From Halobacillus mangrovi (GTDB lineage: Bacteria > Bacillota > Bacilli > Bacillales > Halobacillaceae), in assembly GCF_002097535.1 (NCBI RefSeq), contig NZ_CP020772.1, positions 3,038,001 through 3,102,000 on the forward strand: a stretch of DNA of 64,000 nt, in the 5' to 3' direction. Each line of letters starts with the position of its first letter. The stretch's first letter is position 1. Of this stretch, positions 60,021 to 64,000 are shown piece after piece. The position numbers and the translations under genes are program-made. Below the pieces are notes generated by a model. It was not told the DNA's origin. It searched no databases and was given only the letters and a program-made list of their open reading frames with translations.

Positions 60021-60114
60021 CTTTGCTCAATAAAATCGTCAAGCTTCCACTATTCACTCTTATACAATAGTAGCATAGTGGAAGACTTGCTTTGGAGATA
60101 ACGTGAGTTTGGAA

Positions 60115-60282
60115 ATTTCCGTTGCCATAGATAAAACTTGGAGGTCCGAGCAATCACTCGCTTTCCGTGGGCATGTGCTGAGCCTCCTCAGACTACGTCT
60201 TCCGGGGTCTCACCTATCATGTTCATCCCACAGGAGTCTCGCGATTGCTCGGACCTTCATCGTTTATGAGAAGGACGGAAAC
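60115..60282 (-). repeat. B module, locus 6 (full length)
   Basis: 168 bp; ends ATTTCCGTT / GACGGAAAC; inner arms GAGGTCCGAGCAATC / GATTGCTCGGACCTTC carry a G-to-A type change matched on both sides. Confidence 0.88.
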
Positions 60283-60407
60283 ATCTTGATTTCAAGAATT
60301 TGAAACTTATTAATACACTTATAAGATATAAAAAGTCCTTCTATGACGCTGGTTTAAAACATGAATACAATGTATCTCCTGAATGCTGGAATCTTTAAAT
60401 CTCCAGT

Positions 60408-60579
60408 GGGTCCGTTTTATAGCACAGATGGGTTGGCTGGAAAACGGTGAGACTCCCGCGGGAGAAGGGGCTAGGCGAGACCCCACAGAGAGCGCAGCGA
60501 ACGAGGAGGCTTGCCAGTTCCCCCGCAGGAAAGCGAGCCGTTTACCAGCCAACCCTACCTCTTTTAACGTAACGGGCCC
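60408..60579 (+). repeat. A module, locus 6 (full length)
   Basis: 172 bp; ends GGGTCCGTT / AACGGGCCC; core nearly identical to locus 5 (GCGAGACCCCACAG, GAGCGCAGCGAACGAGGAGG, GGAAAGCGAG). Confidence 0.9.
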
Positions 60580-60653
60580 ATGAAAGTCTCGCAACTAAAT
60601 TTTTGGGATAAGAGGTTTAAAGAAGTTAGTATCTACTCATTAAAATAAAAGAA

Positions 60654-60677
60654 GGAAGCTGCTTAGTCGCAGCCTCC
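60654..60677 (-). terminator. Terminator overlapping the end of the small membrane gene
   Basis: Nine-bp stem GGAAGCTGC / GCAGCCTCC (one G-U) with T-rich TTCTTTTATTTT after it on the minus strand. Confidence 0.6.
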
Positions 60678-60842
60678 TCCGTCTCCGCCTCCACCATCGC
60701 CGCCAAAGAAACTCGAATTATCGTGAGTGTGGGGAGTATGATGAATATGAGAATAGTCGCCCCTATTTTCCCTGCTAGCTATCTTCACTATACCCAAAAT
60801 CATAAACCCGACCAATACACCGATCATAATTAATCCTGTCAT
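60663..60842 (-). CDS. Small membrane protein with His- and Gly-rich tail
   Basis: A 59-residue protein with one N-terminal transmembrane helix (about residues 2-22, TGLIMIGVLVGFMILGIVKI) and a tail of histidines (HIHHTPHTHDN) and Gly/Asp repeats ending GGGCD. The tail could bind metal. I do not recognise a named family. The ATG at 60842 follows GAGGTG; a GTG 9 bp upstream is possible. Confidence 0.75.
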   Translation of the reverse strand: MTGLIMIGVLVGFMILGIVKIASRENRGDYSHIHHTPHTHDNSSFFGGDGGGGDGGGCD

Positions 60843-60957
60843 TGAGTTCACCTCTTACCCTTTTATACGAACGAACGACTGTAAAGTTTCAAAAAGGATA
60901 GACAAAAATCAGAAAAATTGATATATTATAATGATTTAATCGTAAAGGAGTGAGAGC

Positions 60958-61938
60958 ATGCTCTTTCCAAATAAATTGGAAAAAGGGGATGAAATCAGGG
61001 TTATTTCTCCCGCTGAGAGTCTTTCCATGATCGCACAGGAGCAGAGAGAACTGGCTACTGAAAGGTTAGAAAATCTAGGCGTAAGCGTTAGCTACAGCCT
61101 CCATGCAGAAGCAGAGAAAATTGGGACATCGACTTCAATCGAAAAAAGGGTAGAAGATATCCATGAAGCATTTCGTGACTCTAATGTAAAAATGATTCTT
61201 ACAACGATAGGGGGATTTGATAGTAATCAGCTTCTCCACTATATCGATTATGATTTAATCAAAAGAAACCCTAAAATCTTTTGCGGATTTTCAGATATTA
61301 CTGTCCTTTCCAACGCTTTTTATAAGAAAACAGGGCTTGTAACCTATAGCGGTCCACACTTTTCAACGTTCGGGATGAAAAAAGGAATTCATTACACGTG
61401 GAAATACTTTGAAAAAATAATTACACAAGATTCCCCTGTTGCCATTTTACCTGCTGCAGATTGGAGTGACGATGAATGGTACTTGGATCAGGAAAATCGG
61501 ACGTTCCATAAAAATGAAGGTTATGAAATCATTAATCAAGGAGAAGCGAGTGGCACCTCTCTAGGCGGCAATCTATGTACCCTTAATCTCCTTCAGGGAA
61601 CGGAATACATGCCTTCACTGGATAACTCCATTCTTTTTCTAGAAGACGACGAAATGACGATCCCACAGACATTCGACAGGGATTTGCAGTCGCTTATTCA
61701 TCAACCAGGCTTTGAAAAAGTGAAAGGTCTTGTGATTGGGCGGTTTCAGAAAGAGTCTAATATGTCCTTAGATCTTCTTAAGGAAATCATTCGATCAAAA
61801 AAAGAACTCCAACACATACCTGTCATTGCTCAGGCGAGCTTTGGACATACGACGCCTCAATTCACTTTTCCTATTGGAGGAACAGCAAGGATAAGAGCCC
61901 GGGACAATACCGCGGAAATTGAAATTATCAAACATTAA
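60958..61938 (+). CDS. S66 family serine carboxypeptidase (MccF/LdcA-like)
   Basis: A 326-residue peptidase of family S66. The catalytic Ser lies in FCGFSDITVLS (about residue 116), Glu in ILFLEDDEM, and His in ASFGHTTPQFTFP; GGFDSNQLL and LGGNLCTLNLL are also conserved. Two branches exist: LdcA removes D-Ala from muropeptides, MccF cleaves microcin C-like nucleotide peptides. The sequence looks closer to MccF-type, from memory. AAAGGAGTGAG precedes the ATG. Confidence 0.9.
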   Translation: MLFPNKLEKGDEIRVISPAESLSMIAQEQRELATERLENLGVSVSYSLHAEAEKIGTSTSIEKRVEDIHEAFRDSNVKMILTTIGGFDSNQLLHYIDYDLIKRNPKIFCGFSDITVLSNAFYKKTGLVTYSGPHFSTFGMKKGIHYTWKYFEKIITQDSPVAILPAADWSDDEWYLDQENRTFHKNEGYEIINQGEASGTSLGGNLCTLNLLQGTEYMPSLDNSILFLEDDEMTIPQTFDRDLQSLIHQPGFEKVKGLVIGRFQKESNMSLDLLKEIIRSKKELQHIPVIAQASFGHTTPQFTFPIGGTARIRARDNTAEIEIIKH

Positions 61939-61959
61939 TTAATGATTTTCAATAAAAAA

Positions 61960-61988
61960 CAGGCTGTCAGTACTAAACTGACAGCCTG
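61960..61988. terminator. Terminator between the S66 and SDR genes
   Basis: Eleven-bp perfect stem CAGGCTGTCAG / CTGACAGCCTG, seven-base loop; T-run on the minus strand. Confidence 0.85.
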
Positions 61989-62009
61989 AACATAGGTAGG
62001 GTCGTGCCT

Positions 62010-62771
62010 TTACTTCTTGCCTACAAGATCGTAAAGCTTATAAACCTTTCCGTTTTCAATTTCATCAGGTTGGTTAATTAAATCCATCAGGACAGCCGCC
62101 ACTTCATCAGGGGAACGCAGCTTTCCCTCTTCTTTCATTTGCTTAAATTTATCAACGTCCGCAAACTCGTCCTCCGAAGCTGAACGGATTTCCCCTTGCA
62201 TATCGGTATCCATCACTCCCGGACTATAAGCCAAAATCTTGTGTCCGTTTCCTTCCTGTTCAAGAGCTAGTGTCTCTGTGAATCGGTTGATAGCTGCTTT
62301 TGTACTGCTGTATGTACTCCATCCATGGACAGGACGCTCAGCAGCTCCAGAAGTAATGTTAATGACAAATGTGTTTATATCCTTTTGATTTGCTTCTTTT
62401 ATACAACGGTTGATGATCAGGATTGGCGCGGTTAAATTAACCTGTACATGCTTCTGTACATCCGCTGAGGCAAAATTCCCTATCGTGTCGATCGGTTCAA
62501 TGACACCCGCATTGTTCACAACATAGACATAGTGTGTATCATCATGAAAAGCAATATCAACGATTCTGTCCAGACCATCTTCTAATTGTGCTGGATCGCT
62601 TAGATCACAGCTTAAATGATAATAATCTACTTTTCTTTCTTCTGCTTTCTTTTTTAATTTCTCATTTTCACTACGTGAGACCGCAATGATATTTACATTT
62701 TTTTCGATTAATTGATGAGCTACTGCCTCCCCGAGTCCTCTGGAAGCACCGGTAACGATTGCATATTGCAT
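62010..62771 (-). CDS. SDR family reductase, YueD (benzil reductase)-like
   Basis: A 253-residue short-chain dehydrogenase. The NADPH motif TGASRGLG is at about residues 7-14, NNAG near 88-91, the catalytic Ser in INITSGAAERP and YSSTK (Tyr/Lys) near 156-160. FSPGVMDT-like AYSPGVMDTDMQ and the tail match YueD, a sepiapterin-type reductase that reduces benzil to S-benzoin in vitro. The true substrate is unknown. The ATG at 62771 is 7 nt from GGAGGA, better than the ATG at 62777. Confidence 0.88.
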   Translation of the reverse strand: MQYAIVTGASRGLGEAVAHQLIEKNVNIIAVSRSENEKLKKKAEERKVDYYHLSCDLSDPAQLEDGLDRIVDIAFHDDTHYVYVVNNAGVIEPIDTIGNFASADVQKHVQVNLTAPILIINRCIKEANQKDINTFVINITSGAAERPVHGWSTYSSTKAAINRFTETLALEQEGNGHKILAYSPGVMDTDMQGEIRSASEDEFADVDKFKQMKEEGKLRSPDEVAAVLMDLINQPDEIENGKVYKLYDLVGKK

Positions 62772-62914
62772 CTTCATTCCTCCTTTTATCTTCCCTATAC
62801 TTTACTTCCCTGTCACCATCAATGGAAACATTTGCGAATGGATAGCTTTACATCTCTTAACCGAGCATATATGATATATGAAGCACAATTTTAGACGGAT
62901 TAAAGGAGTCTATC

Positions 62915-63550
62915 ATGAAATACCTTTTTCTATTCCTTATCTATTTGACTGGACTGATTGTTTCCAGTCTTGGTCTGGCTCTTATCATTCAATCCGGGCT
63001 TGGCGTAGGTCCTGGTGACAGTGTTGCTGTTGGGTTATCCATGCATTTCCCAGTTACCGTAGGAACGGTCATGATCATTGCTTTTGTAATATTACTTTTA
63101 GTCAATGCATGGCTTGAAAAAAAACGCCCACAATTTGAATCACTCATTCCCATAATTATTAGAGGCCGGACTGTTGATATCTTTTTATATGGAATACTTG
63201 AAAATGTAAATTATGAAGTCTGGTGGGCCCAGTGGGGCATCTTTACACTTGGCCTGATCGCTACTGCCGTAGGTGTGGCCGTATACTTAAGAACCCCGTT
63301 CCCTAGAATCCCATTAGATCATTTCATGATGATCATGAATGAGAAAACCAATCAGTCAAAAAGCTCTGTAAGGATCTTCACAGAATCCGCTATGGCTTTA
63401 GTGGGCTATCTTCTAGGAGCACCGGTCGGTTTCGGAACATTAATTGTAGCGTTATTGCTAGGTCCGTTTATCCAATGGTCCTTTCAGCTTGCACGTCCTG
63501 TGGCCAGCCTATGGTCTGAACCTCACCAACGTACGAAAGCGACAAGATAA
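62915..63550 (+). CDS. YczE/YyaS-like membrane protein
   Basis: A 211-residue protein with five hydrophobic segments. The conserved parts are LALIIQSGLGVGPGDSVAVGLS and RTPFPRIPLDHFMMIM, with FGTLIVALLLGPFIQWSFQ near the end, marking the YczE/YyaS/YitT group. In B. subtilis YczE is linked to surfactin/bacillaene production through an unclear role. AAAGGAG precedes the ATG. Confidence 0.85.
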   Translation: MKYLFLFLIYLTGLIVSSLGLALIIQSGLGVGPGDSVAVGLSMHFPVTVGTVMIIAFVILLLVNAWLEKKRPQFESLIPIIIRGRTVDIFLYGILENVNYEVWWAQWGIFTLGLIATAVGVAVYLRTPFPRIPLDHFMMIMNEKTNQSKSSVRIFTESAMALVGYLLGAPVGFGTLIVALLLGPFIQWSFQLARPVASLWSEPHQRTKATR

Positions 63551-63558
63551 GAGGAAGC

Positions 63559-63591
63559 AAACAAGCATGGTCGTAGCGTCCATGCTTGTTT
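63559..63591 (+). terminator. Terminator of the YczE-like gene
   Basis: Twelve-bp perfect stem AAACAAGCATGG / CCATGCTTGTTT, then a seven-T run; it abuts the end of the convergent gene. Confidence 0.9.
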
Positions 63592-63593
63592 TT

Positions 63594-64000
63594 TTATTCA
63601 TCATCAAAAGATAGTCGTGTAACCCCTGTCTCTTCTAACTTCGATCCGATTCTCTCTTCGATTTCCAGGCGAGCTTCCATCATTTCGTCCGTCATTTTTC
63701 CTTCAGGAGCACCAAAACGTTCGACCATTTCTTTCTCGGCAAGCTTTTCAACGAGTTTATCCCAGAAACTAAATTCGTCATATTCTTCAACATAAGTATC
63801 TAAAAGCTTCGACTCATAGTCTACGTCTAAATCGTGAATTCCCATTTCTTCCTGATGAACAACCTTTTCTTCTAGTCCAGCTTCCTTATATTTTGAAAGC
63901 ACCAGTTCTCTGACTTCTTCAAAGTCCTCATCCAATTCCATCTTAGTCGAATTGACCATCCACGTCCCAAGAAACACACTCTCTACAAGCTTTTCATATT
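63594..64000 (-). CDS. Hypothetical acidic protein (partial, 5' end outside window)
   Basis: The frame is open from the right edge: before the first internal GTG (63977) it reads YEKLVES without a stop, so the gene starts beyond 64000 and 135 residues are visible. They are soluble, helical and strongly acidic (EMGIHDLDVDYESKLLDTYVEEYDEFSFWDKL). I do not recognise a family. The high acidic content is like that of other proteins here. Confidence 0.7.
   Translation of the reverse strand, partial: YEKLVESVFLGTWMVNSTKMELDEDFEEVRELVLSKYKEAGLEEKVVHQEEMGIHDLDVDYESKLLDTYVEEYDEFSFWDKLVEKLAEKEMVERFGAPEGKMTDEMMEARLEIEERIGSKLEETGVTRLSFDDE

Larger units (their letters stand above)
60079..60620. mobile_element. 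Composite repeat locus 6 (B module reverse, A module forward)
   Basis: It fills the convergent gap between the methyltransferase gene and the small membrane protein. Left outer motif GAAGACTTGCTTTGGAGATAAC; the right one, in inverse, is weak (TTATCCCAAAAATTTAGTTGCGAG). A 125-bp spacer without a gene separates the modules. Confidence 0.68.

Noticed and set aside
9532..60620. CRISPR array made of the repeats
   Set aside because: Copies are kilobases apart, about 170 bp long, paired and bidirectional; no short direct repeats with uniform spacers and no cas gene.

Overview
The window looks like a chromosomal stretch of a low-GC, spore-forming member of the Bacillaceae, most likely a moderately halophilic genus such as Halobacillus or a close relative. 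The reasons are gene content and order. From the left edge, ecsB-ecsA / hit-trpP-yhaH / scoC / prsA / yhaL / yhaM / yhaN-yhaO / yhaP-yhaQ / yhaR / yheA / yheB and an alpha/beta-type SASP follow the order I remember from B. subtilis. Glycine betaine uptake (opuA) plus two GbsR-type regulators point to an osmotically stressed habitat. The genus name is inference; no 16S or marker gene is present.

Layout. 1-3.7 kb: Ecs exporter, HIT hydrolase, tryptophan transporter with a TRAP-type leader, YhaH. 3.7-7.6 kb: opuA operon and a divergent GbsR-like regulator around a perfect 18-bp palindrome. 8-11.8 kb: ScoC/Hpr, a DUF3267 protein, PrsA foldase, YhaL. 11.9-19.1 kb: an MFS transporter, YhaM exoribonuclease, a second GbsR-like regulator, and the YhaN/YhaO nuclease pair. 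19.9-25.5 kb: an ABC exporter, YhzD, YhaR, YheA, YheB and a ferritin-like protein. 26-31 kb: a CstR/CsoR-type repressor, a PucR-type regulator with MsmX, an SASP and fumarase. 31-40.9 kb: mostly single-gene metabolic and transport units, including WrbA behind a SigB-like promoter and azlCD. 41-47 kb: a tyrosine T-box with an NhaC-family transporter, then an MBL hydrolase, a cytosolic BtuF-like protein and a cold-shock protein. 48-64 kb: Map, acetyltransferases, an ABC exporter, UspA, SulP, EamA, an ABC-F resistance protein with an attenuator leader, a DHFR-like/methyltransferase pair, an S66 peptidase, a benzil-reductase-like SDR, a YczE-like membrane protein and a partial unknown gene at the right edge.

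The strongest unexplained signal is a family of intergenic repeats. At six loci (about 9.8, 19.5, 25.8, 38.3, 47.6 and 60.3 kb) the same arrangement recurs: one 'A' module and one 'B' module, each about 170 bp and hairpin-forming, placed side by side. A ends in GGGTCCGTT/AACGGACCC and B in GTTTCCGTT/AACGGAAAC, and they share a core. In five loci the relative orientation is the same, and a further semi-conserved inverted motif lies outside the pair. This looks like a composite MITE-like element without a transposase. Similar GC-rich repeats occur, from memory, in other Bacillaceae, so the family may not be new; the strict pairing is what stands out.

Regulatory RNA is also rich: a TRAP site on trpP, a Tyr T-box, an ABC-F attenuator with a possible leaderless leader peptide, and an orphan promoter-terminator unit at 31.25-31.42 kb with no ordinary start codon. 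No rRNA, tRNA, CRISPR array, prophage or intact IS was seen.
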